The translations under genes were made by a program, and so were the position numbers. From contig NC_015638.1 in the NCBI RefSeq assembly GCF_000211855.2, positions 2,639,001 to 2,703,000 on the forward strand: 64,000 nt of DNA, read 5' to 3'. The notes under the pieces were generated by a model. That model was given only the letters and a program-made list of their open reading frames with translations. It ran no database searches and had not been told where the DNA came from. Of the stretch, positions 17,687 through 26,142 are shown one piece after another (position 1 is the stretch's first letter; each line of letters begins with the position of its first letter). Source of the DNA: Lacinutrix sp. 5H-3-7-4. GTDB taxonomy: Bacteria; Bacteroidota; Bacteroidia; Flavobacteriales; Flavobacteriaceae.

Positions 17687-20089
17687 TTAATAGTTAATTT
17701 TAAGGTTTATTAAAAAATTTCTACTTAAATCGTCTGCATAATAACGTAAGCGATTTAAGTAATTTCGGTAGGATTTATTAAAAATATTAGAAACATCAAA
17801 ACCTACCGTTATTGCTGTTCCTTTGTTAATTTTAAAATCTATACTAGAACTAAAATTTAATAAATGGTAAGCATCTGGTGGTGTACTTACATCTACAGTT
17901 TCCATTGTTCCGGTTTCGGGAACAAAGACTTCAAAATTATTATTAGGGTATTCATTTTGTTCAAAAACATAATCACTTTGTAATTTTAATCTCAGGTTAT
18001 TAAGTTTTGAATTTTTGTAAATAACCTCATTTTTAATATTTACTGGAGGAATATTTATTAAAGCTTCATCTCTTGTTTTATCGTAACCTTTTACTAAAGA
18101 AAACTGGTGATTATATTGAAAATTATTTGTGAATTTATAAGCGGCATCTATATCTAAACCTATAAGTTGCGCATTTGTTTGCCTATATTCCCAAACTTGA
18201 AAATTACCTCTAATGGTTTGAGAAACTCCAGTTGGCTCTATAACAATAAAATCGTTTATAAAATTAATATAAGGATTTATAGAAAAGTTAAAAACATTAC
18301 TTTCTCGTTGTAGTGTTAATGAAATTTTGTTTGCTGTTTCAGATTTAAATTGCAAATCTCCATATTCTATTCTTGAAGCAGAGTGGTGCAGTCCTTCGCT
18401 AAAAAGCTCTGAAGGATTTGGTGCTCGTGAAGCTAAAGAGTAGTTAAACAATAACTTATATGTATTGTTAAATTTATATGTAAAACCTGCTGTTGCAGAT
18501 GGATTGTAAAAATTTAATTTTGGATTCGCTAAAACTTGGTCTCCAAAATCTCCTTCAATAACAATATCTTGAAAAATTGTATCGTAATTTCTGCTTTCCC
18601 AAAACGATGTTCTATAAAACTTTAAAGCGTCTACATGCGTATAATCAAACCTGGCTCCAATTTCTAGCAAAATAGTATTATTAATCTCGCTATTATATAC
18701 TGCATAAGCTGCTAAATCGTATTTATCATAGTCTGGTATTAACCTTCGAACACCAGTATTAGGATCTGCAAAATTGTTTTGATATTTAGCCATCACACCT
18801 GTTTTTAAGTTAGATTTATTAGATAATTTTGAGTCTAAATCAAAAAGTAAAGTGTGTGTTTGTAAATTTAAATCTAAAGAAGGTTTGTCTTTATCATCGC
18901 CACGCCTAATATCAAATTCTAACCTTTTATTTTGTTGATAATCATATTGAAAACTTAATTTACCAAGGTTTTCTAATTTTTTAAAACCTTTTAAAGTTGC
19001 TAAATGATGTTCAACATCCTGTTTTGGTGCGTCTATATCGTAAGAAAAATCACTTACAAATAAAGGTTGAGGATTGTTAATTGCTCTAACTTGATCTTGT
19101 GCGCCACCTAAGTGCGATGCTCTTAATATTCCAATTTCACTTTTATATAACGAGTAATAAGCCTCGATACCGTAATTAAATTTATTTAAGCCACCACTTA
19201 AAGAAAAATTACGTTCAAAAACACCTGTATTACTTAAATTGTAATTTGGAGCTTCAAAATCACCAAACCTTTTTAAAGTACCTTGAGCTTTTGCAAACCA
19301 ACCACTTTGAAAGCTTTTGGTAAGTTGTGAGGTTATTGTTCCTCCACCTCCATTTGATGCTCCTGTAATAATGGTTTTACCATATAAAGTATCTTTTACC
19401 GGTGCTTTTGCAGTTTCGGTTATAATAATACCACCAATAGCATTACCGCTATATTGTAATGCGCTTGCACCTTTAATTACTGTAATATTATCTACAGCAT
19501 TAATATCAACATTTGGAGCATGTTCTGCTCCCCAATCTTGATCTTCCATTCTAACGCCATTATTCATCATAACTACACGACTACTGTGTAAACCATTAAT
19601 TAATGGTTTTACAATTGCATTTCCTGTATTTAGAGATGAAACACCAGAGATACCATTTAAAGCATCTCCTAAAGAAAAACTACTGTAACGTTCTAATTCA
19701 TCTTTAGAAATTTTACTTTCTAAAGTTGTATTTGTCTTGTTATTATAATGATTTCCTTTTATTATAATTTCATTTAATTCTTCTAGATGATGCTCTAGCC
19801 AAAACACTTTATTTAAATCTTTAGAGATATCAATATAGTGAGTTTGTGTTATGCAAAATGGATGAGATATTTGAATTGTATATTTGCTATCACATAAATT
19901 AGTAATAGAAAAAGTACCATCTGCATTTGCTAAAACAGTTTGGTTTGTTTCAATTATTTCAACCTTAGCATCAACCAAAGCTGTGTTGTCGTGACTGTCA
20001 ATAATTTTTCCAGAGAACGTATTATTACAGTTTTGTGAAATACCTGTAAAACATCCTATAAAAAATAATATTAGCGTTAAAAAGCGCAT
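17687..20089 (-). CDS. TonB-dependent outer membrane receptor, ZnuD-like
   Basis: The 800 residues comprise a signal peptide, a carboxypeptidase-like regulatory domain (about 24-110, FSGKIIDSHDNTALVDAKV), a plug (about 115-230, including VIKGASALQYSGNAIGGII) and a 22-strand-type barrel ending in an aromatic residue (NFLINLKINY). The plug motif with RMEDQDWGAEHAPNVD and the barrel block APNPSELFSEGLHHSASRIEYGD resemble ZnuD-type zinc receptors more than siderophore or SusC receptors; this is family judgement from memory. The barrel is energised by TonB/ExbBD. Neighbours are the surface lipoprotein directly downstream and a His/Cys-rich small protein 144 bases upstream, which fits metal uptake. 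Confidence 0.85.
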   Translation of the reverse strand: MRFLTLILFFIGCFTGISQNCNNTFSGKIIDSHDNTALVDAKVEIIETNQTVLANADGTFSITNLCDSKYTIQISHPFCITQTHYIDISKDLNKVFWLEHHLEELNEIIIKGNHYNNKTNTTLESKISKDELERYSSFSLGDALNGISGVSSLNTGNAIVKPLINGLHSSRVVMMNNGVRMEDQDWGAEHAPNVDINAVDNITVIKGASALQYSGNAIGGIIITETAKAPVKDTLYGKTIITGASNGGGGTITSQLTKSFQSGWFAKAQGTLKRFGDFEAPNYNLSNTGVFERNFSLSGGLNKFNYGIEAYYSLYKSEIGILRASHLGGAQDQVRAINNPQPLFVSDFSYDIDAPKQDVEHHLATLKGFKKLENLGKLSFQYDYQQNKRLEFDIRRGDDKDKPSLDLNLQTHTLLFDLDSKLSNKSNLKTGVMAKYQNNFADPNTGVRRLIPDYDKYDLAAYAVYNSEINNTILLEIGARFDYTHVDALKFYRTSFWESRNYDTIFQDIVIEGDFGDQVLANPKLNFYNPSATAGFTYKFNNTYKLLFNYSLASRAPNPSELFSEGLHHSASRIEYGDLQFKSETANKISLTLQRESNVFNFSINPYINFINDFIVIEPTGVSQTIRGNFQVWEYRQTNAQLIGLDIDAAYKFTNNFQYNHQFSLVKGYDKTRDEALINIPPVNIKNEVIYKNSKLNNLRLKLQSDYVFEQNEYPNNNFEVFVPETGTMETVDVSTPPDAYHLLNFSSSIDFKINKGTAITVGFDVSNIFNKSYRNYLNRLRYYADDLSRNFLINLKINY

Positions 20090-20233
20090 ATGTTTTATGT
20101 GTAATTGAATTTTATTAATTATTAGTTTAGAAATAATTAATAAGGAATAAATATATAATCATGATATTATAGCTGTAAATAGCTATAAACCATGTTATAA
20201 ATTGTTTTAAATATGTTGAGAGAGTGTTTCTCT

Positions 20234-20572
20234 TTATGAGAAAATGTAGTGTGGTGGACCACGTTGTTTTATGTCAAAATAATTTTGACTGACTATGGAT
20301 TTGTAAAAAGAATAAATACGTTTATTCTTATACTCTTGCTTAAGTATAGTTATTTTGTTAAAAACTAAAGCGTAAGCATTATTTAATTTAAATTTATAAA
20401 ATTCACATTCAAAATCTGTAGCATGAATGTGAGTTGTAGATTTATCAACACAAACAACGTGTTCGTGAGATTCAAATACATGAAATGCTTTTACAACCGT
20501 AGGTAATGCAACCGCTAACACTAATAAAAGTGAAGCACATTTAATAATTATATGATTTTTAATTTTTTGCAT
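20234..20572 (-). CDS. Small exported His/Cys-rich protein upstream of the TonB receptor
   Basis: The 112-residue protein has a signal anchor or signal peptide (about 8-28, ASLLLVLAVALPTVVKAF) followed by a cluster of potential metal ligands: HVFESHEHVVC, THIHATDFEC. A conserved-looking RGPPH lies near the C-terminus. I recall similar proteins next to TonB receptors in other Flavobacteriia but know no function. The start overlaps the stop of the DUF6787 gene as TAATG, so it is probably translated by coupling. A periplasmic metal-binding or metal-sensing role is an inference from composition and position. Confidence 0.65.
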   Translation of the reverse strand: MQKIKNHIIIKCASLLLVLAVALPTVVKAFHVFESHEHVVCVDKSTTHIHATDFECEFYKFKLNNAYALVFNKITILKQEYKNKRIYSFYKSIVSQNYFDIKQRGPPHYIFS

Positions 20573-21066
20573 TAATCTAAAAAGCGTCCTAAACCAAAAC
20601 GGCGTAACATTTTTTTCTCAAACTCCCAGAAAAATTTACCTTGACCTAAAAGCCAACCAATGGTTACTAGTAATATTTGGTAAAAAATTAGCCCAATGAT
20701 AATATATAAAATCCAGTATACAAATATATTTAAGTTTTCTTTAGTAATTCCTATAAATTTAATTATTGGTTTACCAACTAATACAGAGGAAGAACCAGTG
20801 ATGGCAAATACAATAAATATTCTTATAATTTCCCAACGTTGTTTAACAATCCATTTATTTTCTAGTTTTTTAAAAAGTAATAATGTAATTTTTAATAGAA
20901 AAAATGTGATTAACAAGGCAAATGCAATTTGAGCTGCTATATGATATTCTTTTCTAAATAACCCTGTTAATCTATATGCCGAATAAAAAAGTCCTAAAAG
21001 ACCTAAAGCAGGAAAGAGTAATTGCCAATTCTCTGTTATTTCCCAACGCTTTTTAAATGCTTTCAT
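20572..21066 (-). CDS. DUF6787-like membrane protein
   Basis: A 164-residue integral membrane protein with four hydrophobic segments (about 14-33, 42-65, 82-102 and 112-140). The conserved pieces ERW/KRWEITENWQ, FAITGSSSVLVGKPIIKFIGI and the tail GQGKFFWEFEKKMLRRFG match what I recall of DUF6787, a family restricted to Bacteroidota and without known function. It ends in a TAATG overlap with the His/Cys-rich gene. A CAAAGGTA (minus TACCTTTG) box at 21083-21090 lies just upstream, within the region next to the preceding stop. Confidence 0.7.
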   Translation of the reverse strand: MKAFKKRWEITENWQLLFPALGLLGLFYSAYRLTGLFRKEYHIAAQIAFALLITFFLLKITLLLFKKLENKWIVKQRWEIIRIFIVFAITGSSSVLVGKPIIKFIGITKENLNIFVYWILYIIIGLIFYQILLVTIGWLLGQGKFFWEFEKKMLRRFGLGRFLD

Positions 21067-21091
21067 GTATTAAATTTGGCAGCAAAGGTAA

Positions 21092-21526
21092 TTAATTTGT
21101 GGGAACAACACCTCCTAAAAGGTTTTGGTTATATTGATTTTGAAAAAAAATGAAATAATTATAAAGTTTGTAGTTAACATCGTAACCGTAATCTATATTT
21201 GGTTGATAATCTATTTGCATTTCGTACAAATTAGGATTATAACGTTGTGGTCTTAACACACGCGTATTCCATTCTATTACATAGCGTTGGTTTTTATTTT
21301 CTAAGTAGTTTTGAGAATAATAATTTTTGGGTTGTGCTCTTGAAGCTAACCATGTATTAAAACCTGGTTCGATAATAATAATATCGTATTCAAGTTTATC
21401 ACTAGATATTGTTAAGGTATCTCCAACCTGGGCTTTTGCTTTTTGTATTGTGCTGCTGCTATTATTAGTAGATTTACAACTTACTATTAAAATAAAAACT
21501 GAAACAATAAGAACTATATTTTTCAT
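21092..21526 (-). CDS. DUF6146-like lipoprotein
   Basis: The 144-residue product carries a lipoprotein signal (FILIVSCKST). The body has the blocks YDIIIIEPGFNTWL, NYLENKNQRYVIEWN and the aromatic stretch IDYGYDVNYKLYNYFIFF, which I associate with DUF6146 of Bacteroidota. No function is known for the family. It is encoded 25 bases before the DUF6787 gene on the same strand; whether they share a transcript is unclear because a possible -7 box lies between them. Confidence 0.75.
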   Translation of the reverse strand: MKNIVLIVSVFILIVSCKSTNNSSSTIQKAKAQVGDTLTISSDKLEYDIIIIEPGFNTWLASRAQPKNYYSQNYLENKNQRYVIEWNTRVLRPQRYNPNLYEMQIDYQPNIDYGYDVNYKLYNYFIFFQNQYNQNLLGGVVPTN

Positions 21527-21569
21527 GATTTTATTTTAAAAATACAAAATATATAGGAGTTGTATTAAT

Positions 21570-21604
21570 AAAAAAGAGCCAAACACTAGTTTGGCTCTTT
21601 TTTA
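21570..21604. terminator. Terminator of the DUF937 gene
   Basis: AAAAAGAGCCAAAC paired with GTTTGGCTCTTTTT around a short loop. It lies between the stop of the DUF937 gene and the start of the DUF6146 gene, both on the minus strand. Confidence 0.85.
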
Positions 21605-21619
21605 ATAATTTTTAAAAGC

Positions 21620-22258
21620 TTATTTACCTCCAAAAAGGCCTCCAAGTAAACCACCTAATCCTCCAGATTTTTTTGCGTTACCTAAAACCATTCCTGCAAC
21701 ATCGTCTACAATACTACCATCACCATCTGCATCAAGTATAGACTCTAAGAAGCTTTGTTCTTTATCTGCAGAGTTTCCTCCTAAAAGTCCACCTAATAAA
21801 TCTCCAATACCATTAGATGAGCTTACATTTTGTTGTTGCGCTTGTTTACCTAAAACACCCATTAAAATTGGAGCGGCTACTTTTAAAATATTACTAACAG
21901 ATCCAGCATCAAGACCAGATTTTTCTCCTAATATTTTTTCAACACCTTGTTTTTTAGCACCTAGTACGTGACCTAGAATTTTATCTCCATCTTGCTTAAC
22001 CTCTTCATCAACTCCGCCACCAAATAATCCACCAAGATTATCTAATATACTACCATCGTGTTTTCCTTGAATAGCTCCCATTAAACCTTCGGCTCCTTGA
22101 GGAGTTGCTGCGTTACGTTGCATAGCTTTCATTAATACAGGAAGCGCCATTGTTAATACACTACTTGTTTTGTTTGTATCGTTTCCTGTTGATCCAGCAA
22201 CACCACTAATAATAGTTTTTCCTAAATCACTTTGTAATAAATCTAAAATTCCAGACAT
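21620..22258 (-). CDS. DUF937 domain protein
   Basis: A 212-residue protein without signal peptide, starting MSGILDLLQSDLGKTIISGVAG. Two DUF937-like helical repeats are seen (about 15-60 and 105-150: VLTMALPVLMKAMQRN and LKVAAPILMGVLGKQ). Between and after them lie Gly/Leu-rich tracts (LGGLFGGG, LLGGLLGGN, GLGGLLGGLFGGK). DUF937 resembles the YidB family and has no defined role. The acidic DADGDGSIVDD could bind calcium, which is only a guess from the pattern. Confidence 0.85.
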   Translation of the reverse strand: MSGILDLLQSDLGKTIISGVAGSTGNDTNKTSSVLTMALPVLMKAMQRNAATPQGAEGLMGAIQGKHDGSILDNLGGLFGGGVDEEVKQDGDKILGHVLGAKKQGVEKILGEKSGLDAGSVSNILKVAAPILMGVLGKQAQQQNVSSSNGIGDLLGGLLGGNSADKEQSFLESILDADGDGSIVDDVAGMVLGNAKKSGGLGGLLGGLFGGK

Positions 22259-22301
22259 TCTAATAATTGTTTTAAGTTATAATTGTTTTGAAAAGGTACA
22301 T

Positions 22302-22334
22302 AAAAAAAGCCTCAACGTTAAAATTGAGACTTTC
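22302..22334 (-). terminator. Terminator of serA
   Basis: On the minus strand AAGTCTCAA pairs with TTGAGGCTT (one G-T pair) and is followed by seven T. It is placed 37 bases after the serA stop. Confidence 0.75.
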
Positions 22335-22370
22335 ATTTTATTTGAAATTTTATTTTTCACCGATTAAGTG

Positions 22371-23333
22371 TTAGTTTTTATCGACAAGCAACAGGTTTTT
22401 TATTTGTGATGCTAACTCTAAACCAATACGGTCTTGAGCTTCGTTAGTAGCTGCACCAATGTGTGGTGTTAATGAAACTTTAGGATTCATTAGTACTTGA
22501 ACAGCTGGTTTTGGTTCGTCTTGAAAAGTATCTAATCCTGCAAAAGAAAGCTTACCGCTATCTAAAGCTTTTATTAATTCTACTTCGTTAACAACACCTC
22601 CACGAGCAGCATTTATTAATGCCGCACCATCTTTCATCATTTCAATTTCTTTAGCACCAATAACATAGTCTTTTTGTGCAGGTACGTGAAGTGTAATAAA
22701 ATCTGATTGCTTTAAAACGTCTTCCATTGGTTGCGTTTCAATAGTAATATCTATAGATTGCCCATTAAAAAATTCAACTTTAATATCTGCTTTTTCTAAA
22801 AATTTATCGCTTGCTATAACTTTCATTCCAACGCCTAAAGCGATATTTGCAACTTCTTGGCCAATACGTCCAAAACCTATTATACCCAAGGTTTTTCCTT
22901 TTAACTCAACTCCTTTAGCGTAATTTTTCTTTAGTTTTTTAAACTGTGTATCGCCATCTAAAGGCATATTACGGTTTGCATCAAATAAATAACGAACACC
23001 TGTAAAAAGGTGAGCGAATACTAACTCTGCTACAGAGTGAGATGAGGCTGCTGGAGTATTTATTACATATAAACCTTTGCCACGAGCATAATCTACATCT
23101 ATATTATCCATACCAACGCCACCACGACCTATAATTTTTAGACTAGGACACGCGTCTATTAAATCTTGTCTTACAGTTGTTGCGCTTCTAACTAAAAGCA
23201 CAGTAATATTATTTTCGTTTATATAATTTATTAATTGTTCTTGAGCTACTGTTGTTGTAGAAACCTCAAAACCAGCTTCTTCTAAAGCGTTAATTCCACT
23301 TTGAGAAACACCATCGTTTGCTAATACTTTCAT
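22371..23333 (-). CDS. serA: D-3-phosphoglycerate dehydrogenase (short form)
   Basis: The enzyme oxidises 3-phosphoglycerate to 3-phosphohydroxypyruvate, the first step of serine synthesis. The 320 residues hold an NAD-binding domain with LGIIGFGRIGQEVA and the catalytic residues Arg in NAARGGVVNE, Glu in DTFQDEP and His in LTPHIGAAT. There is no C-terminal ACT or regulatory domain, so feedback by serine through that domain is not expected. It follows serC by 72 bases on the same strand; the two next pathway steps are therefore encoded together. Confidence 0.93.
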   Translation of the reverse strand: MKVLANDGVSQSGINALEEAGFEVSTTTVAQEQLINYINENNITVLLVRSATTVRQDLIDACPSLKIIGRGGVGMDNIDVDYARGKGLYVINTPAASSHSVAELVFAHLFTGVRYLFDANRNMPLDGDTQFKKLKKNYAKGVELKGKTLGIIGFGRIGQEVANIALGVGMKVIASDKFLEKADIKVEFFNGQSIDITIETQPMEDVLKQSDFITLHVPAQKDYVIGAKEIEMMKDGAALINAARGGVVNEVELIKALDSGKLSFAGLDTFQDEPKPAVQVLMNPKVSLTPHIGAATNEAQDRIGLELASQIKNLLLVDKN

Positions 23334-23405
23334 TTAAAAAAGGTATTTATAAATTCCGTTATAACGGAAATAATTTTTATTTAATTTTTAATTACTATAA
23401 AATTA

Positions 23406-24467
23406 TTAAGCTTTACTTTCAAGCTCGCTCATAACTTCAACTAAAACTTTTACACTATCTAGAGATAATGCATTGTACATAGATGCTCTATATCCACCAA
23501 CACTACGGTGACCATTAATACCATTAATTCCAGCTTCTTGTACCATGGCATCAAAAGTTTCTTTTAAATTTTCGTTTTCTAGAGTAAAGGTTGCATTCAT
23601 TTTAGAACGGTCTTCTTTTGCTGCATAACCTTTAAATAGCGGATTTAAGTCTATTTCAGAATACATTAACGTTGCTTTCTTTTCATTTTCTTCTTCTATA
23701 GCTTTAATACCGCCTAAGTTTTTAAGCCACTCCATGGTTAGCATTGATGTGTACACTGCAAAAACTGGAGGAGTATTAAACATACTTCCTTTTTCTATAT
23801 GTACTTTATAATCCATCATAGATGGTATTTTACGAGAAACTTTTCCTAAAACATCTTCTTTTACAACAACAAGAGTTGTTCCTGCTGGTCCCATATTTTT
23901 TTGTGCACCAGCATAGATTAAATCAAATTGAGAAAAATCTAACGTTCTTGAAAATATATCGCTACTCATATCGCAAACCATTGGAATATCTAGCTTTGGA
24001 AAACTTTTCATTTGGGTTCCAAATATGGTGTTGTTTGATGTGCAGTGAAAATAATCGTAATCTGAAGGGACATCGAAACCTTTAGGGATATAATTATAAT
24101 TTGCATTTTTTGAAGATGCTACCTCGTAAATATCATCGTAGATCTTGGCTTCTTTAATGGCTTTAGCACTCCAAGTCCCTGTATTTAAATAACCAGCACG
24201 TTTTTCTAATAAATTTAGCGCAACCATTAAAAATTGTGTACTAGCTCCGCCTTGTAAAAATAGAGCTTTGTAGCCTTTGCCTTCAAGACCTAAAAGCTCT
24301 AGAGCAAGTGCTCTGGCTTTTTCCATTACATCTACAAACGGTTTACTTCTATGGGATATTTCTATAAGTGATAATCCGTTATCAAAATCTAGTAAAGCTT
24401 CAGATGCTTTTAAAATTACTTCTTTTGGTAATACGCAAGGTCCTGCGCTAAAATTATGTCTTTTCAT
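23406..24467 (-). CDS. serC: Phosphoserine aminotransferase
   Basis: This pyridoxal phosphate enzyme converts 3-phosphohydroxypyruvate and glutamate to phosphoserine and also serves pyridoxine synthesis. The 353-residue product starts MKRHNFSAGPCVLP, the family N-terminus, shows LFLQGGASTQF for phosphate binding, and has the cofactor lysine in YAGAQKNMGPAG. The C-terminal GHRSVGGYRASMYNA is intact. It lies downstream of the acyl-CoA reductase gene (112 bases) and upstream of serA on the minus strand. A CAAAGGTG element, a near match to a minus-strand -7 box, lies about 60 bases before the ATG, so it may have its own promoter. Confidence 0.96.
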   Translation of the reverse strand: MKRHNFSAGPCVLPKEVILKASEALLDFDNGLSLIEISHRSKPFVDVMEKARALALELLGLEGKGYKALFLQGGASTQFLMVALNLLEKRAGYLNTGTWSAKAIKEAKIYDDIYEVASSKNANYNYIPKGFDVPSDYDYFHCTSNNTIFGTQMKSFPKLDIPMVCDMSSDIFSRTLDFSQFDLIYAGAQKNMGPAGTTLVVVKEDVLGKVSRKIPSMMDYKVHIEKGSMFNTPPVFAVYTSMLTMEWLKNLGGIKAIEEENEKKATLMYSEIDLNPLFKGYAAKEDRSKMNATFTLENENLKETFDAMVQEAGINGINGHRSVGGYRASMYNALSLDSVKVLVEVMSELESKA

Positions 24468-24579
24468 TGAAAAATTAATTTTTCATTTCCGATAAAGCGG
24501 AAATATTATGTTTGTAATAACAGTTACAAAGGTGCTAAATTATGTGCGCAATTTTGTTATAAATATGATAATTTATCAA

Positions 24580-25638
24580 CTATAATTTTAACAAAAAAGC
24601 AATTGTGTCTTCATTATCTGCATAATCCCAAAGTTCTGGTTTTTGGGTGTTTCCAAATTTAATTTCTTCTTCTGTAAAATTATTTGCTACTATGCATTGT
24701 ATGTTTTCTGCTTCATTTTTTAATTTTGATTGAAGCGATTCTTTAGCGTCATAATACTCGTAAAACACTGTGGCAATGGGTGAAGCAAAGCTTTTATCTT
24801 CTTTAATCATTAAAAAACCGTTTTCAAGCATATCAAACTCGCTCATTAAATATACGGCTTTATTATAATCGTAATTATTTGCGTATTTTGCTTCGTTTAT
24901 TATGGGATGCCACTTGTATATAGCTTCAAAAAATGCATTAAAGTTATAGTTTTTTGGTACAAATAATTTTGAAACATTTCTACAGCCTAATCCATAGTAT
25001 CTAAAAATATCTTCAGACAGTTGTTCTAATTCTACTTTAGTTTCGTTGCCAGTAAGAACTGCAACCGAATTTCTATTTTTTCTAATTATAGATGGCTTAT
25101 TTTTAAAATAATACTCAAAATAACGTGCAGTATTATTGCTTCCTGTAGCAATTACTGCATCAAAGTTTTCAAGCTTGTCTTCAGTAAAACTAATTTTTCC
25201 TTTAAATTCTGGTTCTACATGTTCTAAATATTTTGCTAGAAATGGGAGTAAATGCTTATCGTTAGACGATTGCTTAACAAGTACAGCATGTCCCGAAATT
25301 AAAACAGATAAAAAATCATGGAAACCTACTAATGGTATATTTCCAGCCATGATAATGGCTACTTTTTTTTTGTTAGTTCCTGCAAAATCATACGCTAATG
25401 TCCATTTGTTTAATTTGCTCTCTGTAAGCGAATTACACCAACCTTTTATAGCGTATACAATATTTGTTTTTGTAAACCAACCGTTATGTTCTTGTGCTAG
25501 TTTAATTTGATGTTTAAAACCGCCAAAAAACAGTTCGTTATGAGGTATATTGTTTTTTTGCTCAAAATCCTCTGTTGAAAATTGTTTTAAAAAGGCTCCT
25601 AGTTTGGAGAAAGCGTTAATTCTTTGTTGTAATTCCAT
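24580..25638 (-). CDS. LuxC-like acyl-CoA reductase
   Basis: A 352-residue protein of the aldehyde-dehydrogenase-like LuxC/acyl-CoA reductase family. Visible are the nucleotide-binding part VAIIMAGNIPLVGFHDFLSVL, IATGSNNTARYFEYYF, and the active-site cysteine in YYGLGCRNVSKLF. LuxC reduces fatty acyl thioesters to aldehydes in luminous bacteria, but there are no lux partners here and the protein is about 100 residues shorter than LuxC, so its true substrate is unknown. It is divergent from the dicluster ferredoxin gene (73 bases apart) and co-directional with serC and serA. Confidence 0.8.
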   Translation of the reverse strand: MELQQRINAFSKLGAFLKQFSTEDFEQKNNIPHNELFFGGFKHQIKLAQEHNGWFTKTNIVYAIKGWCNSLTESKLNKWTLAYDFAGTNKKKVAIIMAGNIPLVGFHDFLSVLISGHAVLVKQSSNDKHLLPFLAKYLEHVEPEFKGKISFTEDKLENFDAVIATGSNNTARYFEYYFKNKPSIIRKNRNSVAVLTGNETKVELEQLSEDIFRYYGLGCRNVSKLFVPKNYNFNAFFEAIYKWHPIINEAKYANNYDYNKAVYLMSEFDMLENGFLMIKEDKSFASPIATVFYEYYDAKESLQSKLKNEAENIQCIVANNFTEEEIKFGNTQKPELWDYADNEDTIAFLLKL

Positions 25639-25644
25639 TTGGTA

Positions 25645-25676
25645 TTTGCGTAAGACTTGTTTAGTCGTTATTTTTG
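25645..25676 (+). promoter_or_regulatory. Promoter of the dicluster ferredoxin gene
   Basis: TTTG (25645-25648), 20 bases, TATTTTTG (25669-25676). Both elements match the Bacteroidota consensus exactly and the -7 box ends 35 bases before the ATG. The -33 box overlaps the first codons of the divergent acyl-CoA reductase gene. Confidence 0.6.
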
Positions 25677-25711
25677 CGCTGCAAAGTTAAGCAAACAAAA
25701 ACGAATCTACT

Positions 25712-26065
25712 ATGGCAATTATTATAACAGACGAATGTATAAACTGTGGTGCTTGTGAGCCAGAATGCCCAAATACTGCAATTTATGAAGGAGCAGACGA
25801 TTGGCGTTATAAAGATGGTACAAGTTTAGAAGGTAGTTTAGTATTACCTGATGGAAAATCTGTAGATGCAGATGAAGCTCAAGAACCTTTAAGCGATGAG
25901 ATTTACTATATAGTTCCAGATAAATGTACAGAGTGTAAAGGTTTTCACGAAGAACCACAATGTGCGGCAGTTTGTCCTGTGGATTGTTGTGTTCCAGATG
26001 ATGATAATGTTGAAACTGATACTGTTTTATTAGCAAAGCAAAAATTTATGCATCCAGAAGAATAA
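25712..26065 (+). CDS. 4Fe-4S dicluster ferredoxin
   Basis: The 117-residue protein carries two iron-sulfur motifs, [13 protein letters not shown] at the N-terminus and the modified [22 protein letters not shown] at about 72-93, as in the Fdx family of 2[4Fe-4S] ferredoxins with an insertion in the second motif. It should transfer low-potential electrons in the cytoplasm. Its divergent neighbour is an acyl-CoA reductase, a possible electron acceptor or merely a neighbour. Complete, with its own promoter and terminator. Confidence 0.93.
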   Translation: MAIIITDECINCGACEPECPNTAIYEGADDWRYKDGTSLEGSLVLPDGKSVDADEAQEPLSDEIYYIVPDKCTECKGFHEEPQCAAVCPVDCCVPDDDNVETDTVLLAKQKFMHPEE

Positions 26066-26091
26066 ACAAAAAACACATTTTTATACAAATT

Positions 26092-26128
26092 AAAAAAGCC
26101 GGATGTTTTATAACAACCGGCTTTTTTC
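26092..26128. terminator. Bidirectional terminator
   Basis: AAAAAAGCCGG and CCGGCTTTTTT form the base of a hairpin with an inner TGTTTTATAACA. It lies between the convergent ferredoxin and lipoprotein genes. Confidence 0.9.
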
Positions 26129-26142
26129 TTTTTCAATGCAAT

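Noticed and set aside
23822-24085. Plus-strand ORF of 87 codons inside serC
   Set aside because: Antisense to the conserved serC coding region, with no promoter or recognisable domain.
25722-26036. Minus-strand ORF of 104 codons opposite the ferredoxin gene
   Set aside because: It lies entirely antisense to a clear 2[4Fe-4S] ferredoxin and its Leu/His-rich composition is typical of a shadow frame.
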